Both the position numbers and the translations under genes were made by a program. DNA of 40,039 bases from Phoronis australis (taxonomy: Eukaryota > Phoronida > Phoronidae): positions 415,155 to 455,193 of the forward strand of contig NMRA01000312.1 in assembly GCA_002633005.1 (NCBI GenBank), given 5' to 3'. How positions within the stretch are numbered: position 1 is the stretch's first letter; each line of letters opens with the position of its first letter. Below, in pieces: positions 11,196-21,489 of the stretch. The notes below the pieces were generated by a model. The model did no database searches. It worked only from the letters and a program-made list of their open reading frames with translations, and was not told where the DNA came from.

Positions 11196-11199
11196 TTGA

Positions 11200-13000
11200 T
11201 AATCTAGATGCTTCATGTTTGGTAATGTTTTAAGTTGCGATGGTAAGTTCAGGTCTTGCGATTACTTCAGTGCTATCATTGGGTTTTCTCAGCCGATTGC
11301 TGAATGTCTCGGTGTAAAAACTACTCAACAGAATTTATTGAGATTACAAGACATGGTTGGGAATGAACCTGCTATGGAAAAATTCCGTTTAGGTGAGTTT
11401 AAAACTTTGGTACACTTGGACTATATAAAACGAAACTTGGAGCCTGGTAACATGAAATTGACTGATTGATCGTGAGTTGTTTAATACGTTGTTAATTGAA
11501 ATAATAAAATGTTTGGTAAGCTATAAACTATTACTTAACTAAAAGTGAATTCCAAAAACGTTTTTAGAGATCCTTTGGTAAATGAAGCAAACGGCGTTGT
11601 TGTAGTCAGTAATATCACAAGTTAAGTCAACTGTCATCAACACATAAAGCGACCTTGTGTGCCGCTACTCAAGAAGAATACTTCGGATTCGTTCAGCTGT
11701 GGACGGATAATATCTGCGGCATTAATCTTCCGCGTCCTGTTTGAGTTAATTTCAATCGGCCAGACTAAATTCAACGTATAGTAAGACAATAATCTACTTA
11801 TAACTAAACATTTTTTCGATTACTGAGTTTTTCATATCGACAGTCACTTGATGAGATTGATATCGAACGTTTTCAATAGGAATCATAGCCACTATTCGAC
11901 TGAGTTTTGGATGATCTCAAGGGACAAATTTTCGGAGGCTCAAAACACACCATGCTGCAGTTGCATTTGGTATTCATAGTATTCGCGTTTATACTCAATA
12001 GACCACTTCCTCGGTACATTCGACTGGGTGTGACTTCTTGTACAAAAGATTGAAAATTCCAGCTCAGAAACTTGAGCAGAACCTGACACATGAATGCTGC
12101 ACGGGGCAGACATCTTGCCAGTCTTTTGTGAAGTCGCACACTCGTTCAATAATTCATTGTTTCAGCAGAGTCCTATCTGTCCCAAAGAATTGATACTATC
12201 CAATGTAGTCAGTAGCAGTAAACAAGCTATCTAAGCCAGTAAGATAACATCAGCTGAATGTCCTCTGATGAACGTTTTCATGCCAAGCAGACGAGTTTTG
12301 AAGGGGAAAGGTATGGACACAATATTTTTTCTGTCATTTGATTGGTTGTTCGGATCATTTTGCACTGACACCTGGAAGCAATTTTCTTCATTGCATAGTG
12401 GAGCAGACGACGGAAACGGAGTCATAGTGCCCAGCGCCACTGCCGGTCGCCTAGTTATCGCGGGAGAGCCTATACTTAGCCACAGTTCCGTTACGATTGC
12501 TCCGTGTTCCGAATTTGACACTTGAAATTGGATCTGAGCCCCCCTCCCACAAACACTAAAACTGCACACATTTAAATCTTGTTTCAGCCGTATAATTTTA
12601 ATTACCGGGGTTAATTAATAAACTCAACATTTCTCTACGCTCTTTCTGTTTTATTTTTTTTGCGGCAGCCAAGGGGGGGGGGCAGGGCTCCCCTTAAATC
12701 CGCCTATGCTGTTCTGTTCGTCTTCTTCACTGTTTTAATCATATTGTCTAAACTTAGGATAAGTATTGCTTGTGTAAAAATCTTGCACCTCCATTTTGGT
12801 TGATATGAATTCTGATGAGACTGATCATCGTTCACATATATCAGTCTGATTATCGTTTACAGTATTATTCTTAGGATCGTTTTTAGTCAGTGACAAGAAT
12901 TCGTATATATTACGAGGGCTGCTGAAAAAACTTTGATCTTATATTACACCATTCGTTGATATTAATTCTTATCAACATCTTGTAACATGTCATACCATTC
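11200..13000. other. No gene recognised
   Basis: A plus-strand open frame of 84 codons at 11215-11469 starts 20 bases after promoter copy B. Its composition looks protein-like (no low complexity, ends Met-Lys-Leu-Thr-Asp), but I recognise no family. It could be the product of a bidirectional promoter. Minus-strand frames at 11940-12149 and 12231-12569 share a phase but are separated by stops. A G-run lies near 12676-12684. Confidence 0.3.
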
Positions 13001-13019
13001 TTAGAAATAGCCGAAATTA

Positions 13020-13425
13020 ATCTATGTTAAAGAATCATTTGTAATAAATTTATCAACCATAATTGATTGTGTACACCTGTCGTGCACGCGCAGATATAGT
13101 GCCTGTGTACACTTGTCCTTCAAGCGCAGATATACATGCACATAGAGGGACAAAGGGACATTCACCCCGAACTGCTCCATCGAAAAAGGGCACCGTCTGA
13201 AATGGGACACCTTAAGGTGAAAGGCTAAACATCATTAAGCTTGGAAAACAGTGACAGTTCATTCCACCGTCGTGTGGTTCCAAAACGAGACAGGGAGTGA
13301 CCTCCTTCAACATGAAAGCACCATTTCATTAAAAACAGGAAAATAGAGGTAATCGATTCCAACATTGAGCCCTCTCTCCATGAGCGGCTCCTTAAGAATT
13401 TGTCAATAAAAGTACAAAAAGGTGA
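13020..13425 (-). mobile_element. Dispersed repeat, left copy, 3' part
   Basis: On the minus strand this segment matches 20940-21190 on the plus strand. Shared words include caatgttggaatcgat, a stretch that translates as Arg-Arg-Trp-Asn-Glu-Leu-Ser, ccaagctt.atgatgtttagc, ttaaggtgtcccatttcagacgg and gtccctttgtccctctat. It is a copy of one dispersed element of unknown class. Its 5' part is displaced to 14618-14900 by an insertion. Confidence 0.7.
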
Positions 13426-13569
13426 CCACTTGGATGTCATCAATGGCCTCCTTCAAGGGCGGGGCTCCTAAATATGAAAATTTATACCACAATATTAGCG
13501 TCAAATGGCAGATACAACCGTGTAATAACCCATAAAGTCATCTCACTAGTGAGATAACGATTTGGCGGG

Positions 13570-13645
13570 AAACCGAGGACGGGGTCGAACCGGGACCTTA
13601 ATATAGCTGGTCGCCGACTTTAACCACTACACCACGCAGCGGCTG
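13570..13645 (-). pseudogene. tRNA-like sequence (SINE head or tRNA pseudogene)
   Basis: On the minus strand an A-box (TGGTGTAGTGG) is followed, 43 bases later, by a B-box (GGTTCGACCCC). This is the spacing of a true tRNA gene. The predicted acceptor stem does not pair and the T-stem pairs at only three of five positions, so it is not a functional tRNA. It is probably the Pol III promoter head of a tRNA-derived SINE. It lies inside the DNA that interrupts the left dispersed-repeat copy. Confidence 0.6.
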
Positions 13646-14182
13646 ACGTCATCAAGTGTGAAAATAGAATACTTAAATGAGCACGCGCAATAATCGCACG
13701 TTCAACAAACCGCATTGTACTGTACTTATACGCTCCGAAAACTAAGACACATAATTTCCATAAAAATGATATCTTAATTCAGTGAAATTTTTCTCTCATG
13801 TCCTCTTACTTGTAAATCACCGATCTCCAATTTGAATGCAGGTATCGTGTCGTCAGGATCTTTGACTTGAGAATTATATTCAGTTACCAGTGGTAACCTA
13901 CTTTAGCAGACGATAATTTCCCGGTCGAAGCTTAGCGTGTAAAAAACGTGTTTTAAGCTATAATAGTTGCTTAACCTTAATTTAGAGATTCACTTCATTT
14001 CTATTTTGTTTAAATTTCCAATTGGTTTTGAGTATAAGTATTATTTGACAAAAATAGCTCGGCTTTTCTTAAAAGGTCACGACCTCCGACCCCGGGCCTC
14101 TGACATAGAAAGTAGTTACAAAGCCGAGGCGAGTCGAGAAAGGTAGATCGATTCATTGCAATGTTTCTCGTTTAGTATGTGG

Positions 14183-14357
14183 TATAAATAGATTATTACA
14201 TGTTCTCAGTCGTTATCCCCCTTATCTAGAGCCCTCGTGGATTTTGTAGAATTATCACCCTCGGGGCTAACGCCCCTCGGGCGATAATTCTCCAAAATCC
14301 ACTCGGGCTCTAGATAACGGGGGATAACGACTTCGCCATGTAATAATCTATATATAT
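14183..14357. mobile_element. 175-bp foldback (palindromic MITE-like) element
   Basis: The segment folds back on itself almost completely. The left arm starts tataaatagattattacatg, and the right arm ends with its near-perfect complement. The stem continues through agtcgttatccccc, atctagagccc and tggattttg, closing on a GC-rich centre (ccctcggggctaacgcccctcggg) near 14260-14284. There is no coding capacity. It lies inside the DNA that splits the left dispersed repeat. Confidence 0.85.
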
Positions 14358-14617
14358 GTATTTTCAAATATCAGGAAATGCGCAGCGATTGATGTTATCT
14401 GTCAGGTCATCAATTTTTCCCAAATGATATACAGTTACGAGAAAAAATAAAGCGAAAGTTTTCTCCGTTATCCCATGCCAGAGAGGGGCCTCTGGAAAAA
14501 TATAGTTTTGCATTCGCCAAACTGATGTATTGAATTTAAACATCCAGTAAATTAGAACGCTCCCCAATAGCTTCGCTTTACAAAATTTCTCGATTTTTCG
14601 AAATAGATGGTGTGCGT

Positions 14618-14900
14618 TTAGATGACCTGTGCTACAAAAGCGAAGACCTTAACGACACTGTCGTGGCCAGAGTCATCAAAAGGTAAACCATGCACTGATG
14701 CAGATTTGCTAATGTCCTCTTGAATTTTCTCTCTTATCCGTTTTTCGCAGTCTTTCTTTTCTCGACTGTCCCCGGCACCATGTCTATGTCGGTTGTCACG
14801 GTTTAACCCAGACGCCTGAAAAAATTTTGGTGGGGCCCGTGTATGGCCGAGGGCGAAACACGGTCTTCCTGTCGCTCTACGACATTCTGAAAAAAGCAAC
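14618..14900 (-). mobile_element. Dispersed repeat, left copy, 5' part
   Basis: Minus-strand reading gives peptide segments also found at 20720-20960 plus, for example Gly-Ala-Gly-Asp-Ser-Arg-Glu-Lys-Lys and Val-His-Gly-Leu-Pro-Phe. The Leu-Pro-Phe segment with a following Val-x-x-Phe is loosely like LINE ORF1 RNA-binding modules, but this is weak. The copy breaks at about 14618, and its continuation resumes at about 13390. Confidence 0.65.
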
Positions 14901-14956
14901 GATTTAATCAGTACAAAAAGCGGCATTACCGATAAACCGTTTACATAAGCGACTCT

Positions 14957-15720
14957 ATGCCTGATGTAACTTTCTACAGTGATAGTATCTTCAAAATGTT
15001 GCAGAGCCTTAACCCTCATAAAGCCGCTGGTCCATATGAAATATCTCCTCACATTCTTAAAGCTGCAGAAGTTGAACCAGTCCTTCGAAAAATGTTTACC
15101 AAATCATATCAATTATCTGCAGCCCCGTCAGAACGGCGAACTGCAAATGTAGCACCCATCTTCAAAAAAGACGATAAAACCTTGGCTTCAAATAACGCAC
15201 AATACCACAGCGTGGTTTTCGTGGTCGTACATCATGCGAAATACAACTTGTCACTTTCGTAGATGACCTACTCCAAACTATGGAGGCAGGCACTCCTAAG
15301 CCGCTGCTGTTGTGCTGGACTTCTCCAAAGCCTTCGATAAGGTATCTCATCCAAGACTCTTTGGAGAAGTTCAGATACTACGGTGTGAGGGGTCTCACTC
15401 ACAACTGGATCGAATCCTTACTGTCTGACAGAACACATAGAGTCGCTGTGGATGGCGAGTTCTCAAATTCTTCTCCAATACAGCCCAGGGTGCCCAAGAG
15501 CTCTGTCCTTGGTCCTGAACTCTCCATACTATATATTAACGACCTTCCTGACTCCATTTTTCAAGCGTCCACCTCTCTTCCAATGATGCAGTCCTCTACA
15601 GACCTATTGCTTCACCCATGATTGCCTATTTCAGCATGACTCCCTCGCCTCCTGGGAAACTTCCTGGAAAATGTATTTCAACGTTTCAAAATGCAATACT
15701 CTACGTGTCCACAGATAACG
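14957..15720 (+). pseudogene. Degenerate non-LTR retrotransposon reverse transcriptase
   Basis: Fragments of a LINE reverse transcriptase in order are: His-Lys-Ala-Ala-Gly-Pro with His-Ile-Leu-Lys (about 15017-15060), Pro-Ile-Phe-Lys-Lys-Asp (15157), Gly-Phe-Arg-Gly-Arg then Cys-Glu-Ile-Gln-Leu (15213-15250), Val-Leu-Asp-Phe-Ser-Lys-Ala-Phe-Asp-Lys-Val (15311-15343), Gly-Val-Arg-Gly then Trp-Ile-Glu-Ser (15382), and Ser-Val-Leu-Gly-Pro then Tyr-Ile-Asn-Asp-Leu-Pro (15500-15550). They lie in different frames, a block between the first and middle parts is missing, and the FADD-box equivalent reads Ser-Asn-Asp. This is a dead CR1/Jockey-like or L2-like copy. Confidence 0.85.
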
Positions 15721-15729
15721 TTGCTCCAT

Positions 15730-17780
15730 AATGTAACATTACAATCTTTACAACTCACTGTTCACATGCATAAACCTCTTTAATATGATTCAGTTTACCT
15801 TACCTTTGGTAACGGAAATTTCATTCAATATTAGGTTCTGATACTTGTATAAAATGTCAAAATACTTGTCATACAATGAAATAAATATTTTATCAAAGCT
15901 AAAGAAGTACGGCCTATTGTCCTTTTAATGTATCTGAGCATATTACAGTCGTAAGGGATAATTGTTGCAACCAGATCTCATACAGGTTGTGAGATAAAGT
16001 TAATGTCACACATTGTCAACGTAAGTCTGCTTCAAGTAATTGTATGACAAAGCGTTAAGTATCCCAAATTTGCAAGGCGTGCTTGTTAAATCATAAACCA
16101 CAGTCACTTATTGGCGATGACCTATGAATTTATGTAAAGTACGGCCTCAATTAAAGTAACGAGAATTTCAAAATCAGTAACGGGAATTTATGTTCTTTAG
16201 GTACTGCCAAAAACTAGCGCCGAGATCCAGCGCGCCGATCGCGAGAGGCAGAAACAGTATTGAGAAAGGAAAGGCTACGAAAAAACAACAGTAACGTGCC
16301 ATTTTCACAGTTCTCTGAAAGTGATAGAAAGAAAAGAAACCTCAGTAACAGAGCGAATCTCGAGAAGGTTTATGAAGGATGAAAGGCACACGCCATAGTG
16401 ACAGAGACGAGTGGCTACGAATCTGAGCAATGAGTTTCATAAGGAAGGAGAAACCTCCGAGTTAAAATGGACCATCAATGAAATGACAAAAGACGTAACG
16501 CGTCAATAAGGTGGAACAGGAGCCCCTCGGAAGCCGTTTGTTAGAGCAAGAACACGCGTCATTCGTGAAAAATGTGAGGGCTACTCAAAAACGCATTCAA
16601 AGGACACAAGCACAACAGCAGGACACAGAAGTCAAGCACTGTTATCAATGAACACAGCTAACCGAGCGGATGAAGGACGTTGCAGGTCTCCATAAGCAAC
16701 AAAGACAGAAAATACGCAGGTCATTCCTGTCCGGCAATGTGATGGCGAAAGAAATTTTGGAAACACGAAACAGTACACCGAGAAGTGCAAGAAAGGCGGG
16801 TATCGCAGGTTGGATTGTCAAAAAGTGCAAGTGCATATTGACGTTGTGTCAAAAAGTACAAGTGCATATCGACGTTGTCGACGTTGTCCAAGAGGACTGG
16901 CCTGTATAGATATACCTTAGGAAGTACTGACAGCACGCTTCATCGGCTGAAGAAATGCAAAAGAACATGTAAAGGCGAAAGTGGTCGTGACATGGTAGGA
17001 CTCTCCCTGGAAAAAACGATGCGCAAAGAATGCAGAATGAACAAAACGTTCAAGCACACGTACTTACAGACTGACTACCTCAATAACCTTAAAGAAATTC
17101 AGCTCTGAAAACTATGGTGTCAACATATCCTTTGCCTCATTTTACAGATGCAGACCGAAATACATAGTGAAGACGTCATTTTTCAGAAGACTGTTATGTC
17201 TCTTTATCCCATACGCGTTGAATCAGTCGAGTGCAGTACGGCCATGTGATAGTGTTTTCCGAATTCACCTCCCTCACTACTTCAACTGTGATCCCTGACA
17301 TGGAAAGTTCAAAAGGTAGGTCAATGTCGACTCGACGTCGTTAGCCGGTTTGATCGTCAAACTTTTGCAATATAGTTTAAAGTAATACAATTGCAGCAGT
17401 GTAAATAACACTGAACATGCAGTCAGGTCCCAATAGTAATATCTGGAACAGGACTGTTAACTATATGACAGCTGGAGCGGAACCAGGATTTTGAGTTAGG
17501 GGGGGCCAGGGCACAGGACTAACCTGAATTTCTCCACATGCGCGCGCCGAGCCTAAAATGTAGGGATGTAGGGGTCTCGAATTTTTGGGTTTGAGGACCT
17601 TATTAATAAAAAACTGTAAACGGGGTTTATTTAAGGTTTATGCATTGTGCATTCGACCCCCGAGCTCCCCTTGGTGCGCGCATATGCTAGTCAGCAATTC
17701 ACACCCCGAACTGCCGAATAGTATCTGGGAGAATTTTAGGGGGGCATGGCCCTCTTGCTCACCCCCCCCCNTCTCTCGTT
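15730..17780. other. No gene recognised; purine-rich stretch
   Basis: About 16200-17000 is rich in GAAAG/GGAAAG words and yields short basic frames on the plus strand (16670-16909, 16875-17108) without known motifs. A short near-repeat, gtcaaaaagtgcaagtgcat / gtcaaaaagtacaagtgcat, lies at about 16817 and 16849. An unresolved base (N) in a C-run is at 17771. Confidence 0.4.
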
Positions 17781-17811
17781 TTCAATTTCATGACGCCTTC
17801 TCCATGGCTCC

Positions 17812-18489
17812 GTGACTCGACAGGACCCCAGCCCCCTTCCCTCCATCCCTCCTCACATTCTAAATCACTTCCTCTCCTCGTCCCTTGCACCCGCTACTAT
17901 TCGCACATACTCCCACGTTGTCCACCATTTCACCTCCTTCCACTCCACACACTCCGACCCACCTTTCCCGTGTCCGTGGCCACTCTGTCCTCCTACATCA
18001 CCCACCTCTACTCCACTGGTTTCTCATCCGCCATCATGCATTCCCATATTTCGGCTCTCAGTTTCGTCCATAAGCTCGACTCCCTCCCTGACCCTGCCTC
18101 ATACTTCTACATTCGTAAACTCCTTCGTGGAGTTTCCAAATCACGCCCCTCCTCCGAAACACGCCAGCCCATCACCTACAAAATCTTCACCTCCCTCATC
18201 AACTCTATCCCTTCTTACATCCACACTCCCATCAACATCTTCCTCTTTAAGGTCATGTTCCTCCTCGCGTTCCACGCCTTCCTGCGCAAATCGGCTGATT
18301 TACGCTACCTCCCTTTTCCCGATCCTTCACCACATGACTGTTACCATCTCCAATTTCAAACACCACCATTCCACCCCCGTTACCTTTCACATTCCTTCCT
18401 CTCCCTCTCCTTATTGTCCCGTTGCCCACCTCCGGACATATCTGGACTTATCCCTCCATTTTTCTGGACCCCTTTTCCGTCTCAGGTGA
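17812..18489 (+). pseudogene. Tyrosine recombinase (phage-integrase fold) relic
   Basis: Frame 1 from 17812 starts a core-binding domain (Ala-Thr-Ile-Arg-Thr-Tyr, then Val-His-His-Phe) to about 17953. Homology moves to another frame between about 17960 and 18320 (Ser-Tyr-Ile-Thr-His-Leu-Tyr, Ser-Phe-Val-His-Lys-Leu, Arg-Lys-Leu-Leu-Arg-Gly, Thr-Arg-Gln-Pro-Ile-Thr, then Ala-Phe-Leu-Arg-Lys-Ser-Ala-Asp with the first catalytic Arg). It then returns to frame 1 (Thr-Val-Thr-Ile-Ser-Asn-Phe-Lys; Cys-Pro-Val-Ala-His-Leu-Arg-Thr-Tyr; Gly-Pro-Leu-Phe) and stops at 18489. Two opposite single-base shifts explain this. The C-terminal His-x-x-Arg and catalytic Tyr were not found. The source is likely a Crypton or a YR retrotransposon (DIRS/Ngaro type). 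Confidence 0.75.
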
Positions 18490-18615
18490 CAGTATTGCCT
18501 GCATCTCCCACTCTGGTGTACGTATTGCCTGCGCCTCTTCCCTGCCCTGGTCAGTTTTACCTCACCCCCCACTCACATCCCCGGTGTCAGTATTGCCTGC
18601 ACCTTCCCCATTAAC
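18490..18615 (+). repeat. Imperfect tandem repeat after the recombinase
   Basis: Three copies of a word resembling gt.cgtattgcctgc.cctc occur at about 18491, 18522 and 18587 in C-rich DNA directly after the recombinase stop. They do not encode the missing catalytic end of the recombinase. Confidence 0.5.
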
Positions 18616-19254
18616 ACCATCCCCTTCCTATCGGTACATTCTTAGTCTCATTCGTAGTTTATTTTGTATTTTTTATTTCTACGGTTAATTAACTAGTCCG
18701 TTTCCACTTCCTGTCAGCCATTTTGTGAGGCCTCTGGCTATATTTTTGCTCATTTCCCTTTAACTTGTTACTCTACCTCATTTAGTTCAAGTATTGTCAG
18801 CTTTATTTCTATTATGTTAGCTATTTTGTTATTTAACTGTCTCCCTCTCCTAGTCGCTTTTGTCTGTTAGCCGTTTTGATTCTATTGTTCATTGTATTTT
18901 AGTATTAGTTTCTCTTCCCTTTCATTTCCATTTCCGTATCGCTCCTTCCATGTTTCTTATGTTTCTCAATTTTCACTATTTTTCATGTTCCAGCTTACCT
19001 TTTATTTTGTTGTATCATACTTAAGTTCTTTAGCACTTTTTTGTGTTTATCAATATCCATTTATTCCCGCCATGACACAGGGTGCGACAACACCGGCACT
19101 TGTTCCAGCCCTGTGCAATCATTTGGCACCCGGAGTTAGGCTTGGATATCCGGCTGACAGCATTTGTAAGTAGTCTTGCACATATTTCATTTTATTTATC
19201 TCACTTTGTGCGTCCCTGCGGATGGGCATGAGCTGTCTTACAACATCTCTTGTG

Positions 19255-19450
19255 GCGCTTTTTATTGCCCATCTTTCCAGAGATCATCATTTTTATGTTA
19301 CGTATCTGCATTTATTATATTTACTTGTAATTTTATTAGTCATAATAAATGACCTTATACCTTCTACCTCGGTCTCCTTTTCATCTCTGGTAATTTTGCG
19401 ACGCACGTATCATTTATCTATTATTCAGGACATATGCAGACCATAAATAG
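19255..19450 (+). repeat. Direct repeat R1 downstream of recombinase
   Basis: About 195 bases, T-rich, closely matching 19797-19996 in the same orientation. Shared words include catctttccagagat, tttttatgttacgtat, tagtcataataaatgacctt, tctccttttcat and gcgacgcacgtatcattta. With R2 it flanks about 345 bases of other sequence. Paired direct repeats behind a tyrosine recombinase recall the split direct repeats of Ngaro-type retrotransposons. Confidence 0.8.
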
Positions 19451-19796
19451 TATTTCACTCGTTCAATATATTTATGTAAGCATATGGACCCGTCTTACTC
19501 ATTTCCCCCCTCATTTCTGTTTATTCCATGATTCCTTTGTGTAGGACTACACGTCGTTTTCACAGCCTTCGTATTGGTCTGTTGTTATCACGGGCCTCGA
19601 GTTAGGTCAGCTCTTGGCTCTCATAGGCTGATGATTGTCACGTGTCCTTAGGCGTTTTCTTTGTTATTGTAACGTCGTTTTCTGTTCACCTTTATTCCGA
19701 CCACATTGTCGTACGTTCCAAAACTTATTAATTTTTCCCACCCTTTACCTCTCACTTTTTGTCATTATCTCATACTTCCTCGTGACCGGCGCTTTT

Positions 19797-19996
19797 GCGC
19801 TTTTTTATCGCTCATCTTTCCAGAGATTATAATTTTTATGTTACGTATATTTATTCATTATATTTACTTGTTATTGTATTAGTCATAATAAATGACCTTA
19901 TATTTCCTACTTCAGTCTCCTTTTCATTTCTGGTAACGAGCTTGCGACGCACGTATCATTTATCCATTATTCGGGACATTTGTCGATCATAAATAT
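19797..19996 (+). repeat. Direct repeat R2 downstream of recombinase
   Basis: Second copy of R1, about 540 bases away, differing by scattered substitutions and small indels. No open frame of interest lies in either copy. Confidence 0.8.
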
Positions 19997-20334
19997 TATA
20001 TCGTCTGCAACTCAGGCGCCGATTCCTCAGTAACTATACTATCAAATATTGTTGTTATTTAACTATTTTCAGGAGATGTTACAAGTTCAATGCACAGTTA
20101 CCGTTGTTTTTATCTTTGTCATCTCTTTTCAAGTACTACATTTAAAATTATTTCTTTTACTAGAGAAAACTTGCAACCTTGCGCGCAAGTACATACATAC
20201 AGGATGTGATCCGCAACGTGAACAGTCTGAGCGAAGTATTTTAAAAAATCGGCCGAAAAATGAAAGAAACTTAATAATTCGAAGCGTATGGTGTAAATAC
20301 AAAACGTACTTCGATTGACTACGCCTCTCTCGGT

Positions 20335-20625
20335 ACGTTTTGTGCATATACCAAGCACCAGAATATAAGGCTCAATATCAAAGCACTAATACGAGCTAAT
20401 TTAGATGTAAGGATACCAGCAAATTCAGGGAAGGCAGTGGAAAGCAAACCTAGTAATGAGATGCTTAGAAGATTGTTAGATGACACTGCACAGTTGAGCG
20501 CGTGGAAGCGAGTGGAAGTTGAAGAGAAAGGCAAGAAGAAGTGTGTCACTAAAATTGTAGAAACAAAACTCGAGAAAGAAGAATTGATCAAGCACACAGA
20601 AACTCAGATGGAAGCTTTTAAATAA
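20335..20625 (+). other. Open frame of about 96 codons, unrecognised
   Basis: A plus-strand frame open from about 20335 ends at 20625. The second half is strongly charged (Lys/Glu-rich, likely helical). It sits immediately before the right copy of the dispersed repeat and may belong to that element. I do not recognise it. Confidence 0.3.
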
Positions 20626-20699
20626 CGCGTGAAGCTTGTTAGCACACATTATACGAACAGATGTGGCATCCGAAAGAGAACCTGCCGCCACATCACCTA

Positions 20700-21190
20700 A
20701 GGCCGTATGAAGCGGGGAGCCGGGGGGGCTCGTGCCCCCCTAAAACATCTGCATGTGTCAGGGTTAAACCGTGGCAACCGACATGGGCGTGGCGCCGGGG
20801 ACAGTCGAGAAAAGAAAGAAATACATATACGGATAAGAGAGAAAAATCAAGAGAACATTTGGCAACTCGATCAGTATCAGTGCATGGTTTACCATTTGAG
20901 TGCCCTGGCCAGGACATTGTTGTTAGGGTTTCCGTTTTTGCAGAGAGGGTCCAATGTTGGAATCGATACCTCTGTTTTCCTATTTTTGTGAAATCGTACA
21001 ACCGATTTTCATGGTGATTAAGGTCACCTCTTGCAAGGTCACACGACGATGGAATGAACTGTCACTCTTTTCCAAGCTTCATGATGTTTAGCTTTTCATC
21101 TTAAGGTGTCCCATTTCAGACGGGACCCTCTCTCGGTGGGGCGGTTCGGGGGAATTGTCCCTTTGTCCCTCTATACGTGTAATCCGACAC
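20700..21190 (+). mobile_element. Dispersed repeat, right (uninterrupted) copy
   Basis: This copy carries, without a break, the two parts that are separated in the left copy (14618-14900 and 13020-13425, minus strand). The junction equivalent to the left copy's breakpoint is near 20945, in gtttttgcagagagggtccaatg. Frames are interrupted, so it is also degenerate. Class unknown; a LINE-derived segment is possible. Confidence 0.7.
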
Positions 21191-21378
21191 TGCCAAGTAT
21201 TCATGAGCCGGGGGAAGTTGAGATTCCAAATTCACCAAAAATACAAAACATTCGTGCACAACATAGCAATATCAAGACATTCGATCCAAACAACCAAGAA
21301 ATGTGAGAATACAATAAGATTGACCGCCATCGAACAGGTGGAATTTTGAAGAAAATGAAGACTATTATTTGTGAATTT

Positions 21379-21480
21379 CACAAAAGGAATAGAGATTATA
21401 AAAATAATTATGCACAAAAGGAATAGAGATTATAAAAATAATTATGCACAAAAGGAATAGAGATTATAAAAATAATTATA
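21379..21480. repeat. Three tandem copies of a 34-bp unit
   Basis: The unit begins cacaaaaggaatagagat and repeats at 21379, 21413 and 21447. The first two copies are identical and the third differs only at its last base. The near identity implies recent expansion. Confidence 0.95.
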
Positions 21481-21489
21481 TTTTATATT

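Noticed and set aside
11215-11469. 84-codon plus-strand frame next to promoter copy B
   Set aside because: Protein-like composition but no known family and no clear exon structure; kept only as a note.
11940-12569. Two minus-strand frames in the same phase as a possible gene
   Set aside because: They are separated by several in-frame stops and there is no donor and acceptor pair to join them.
12900-12945. acgagggctgctgaaaaaac as a mariner terminal repeat
   Set aside because: It resembles some mariner ends, but no partner inverted copy or transposase was seen nearby.
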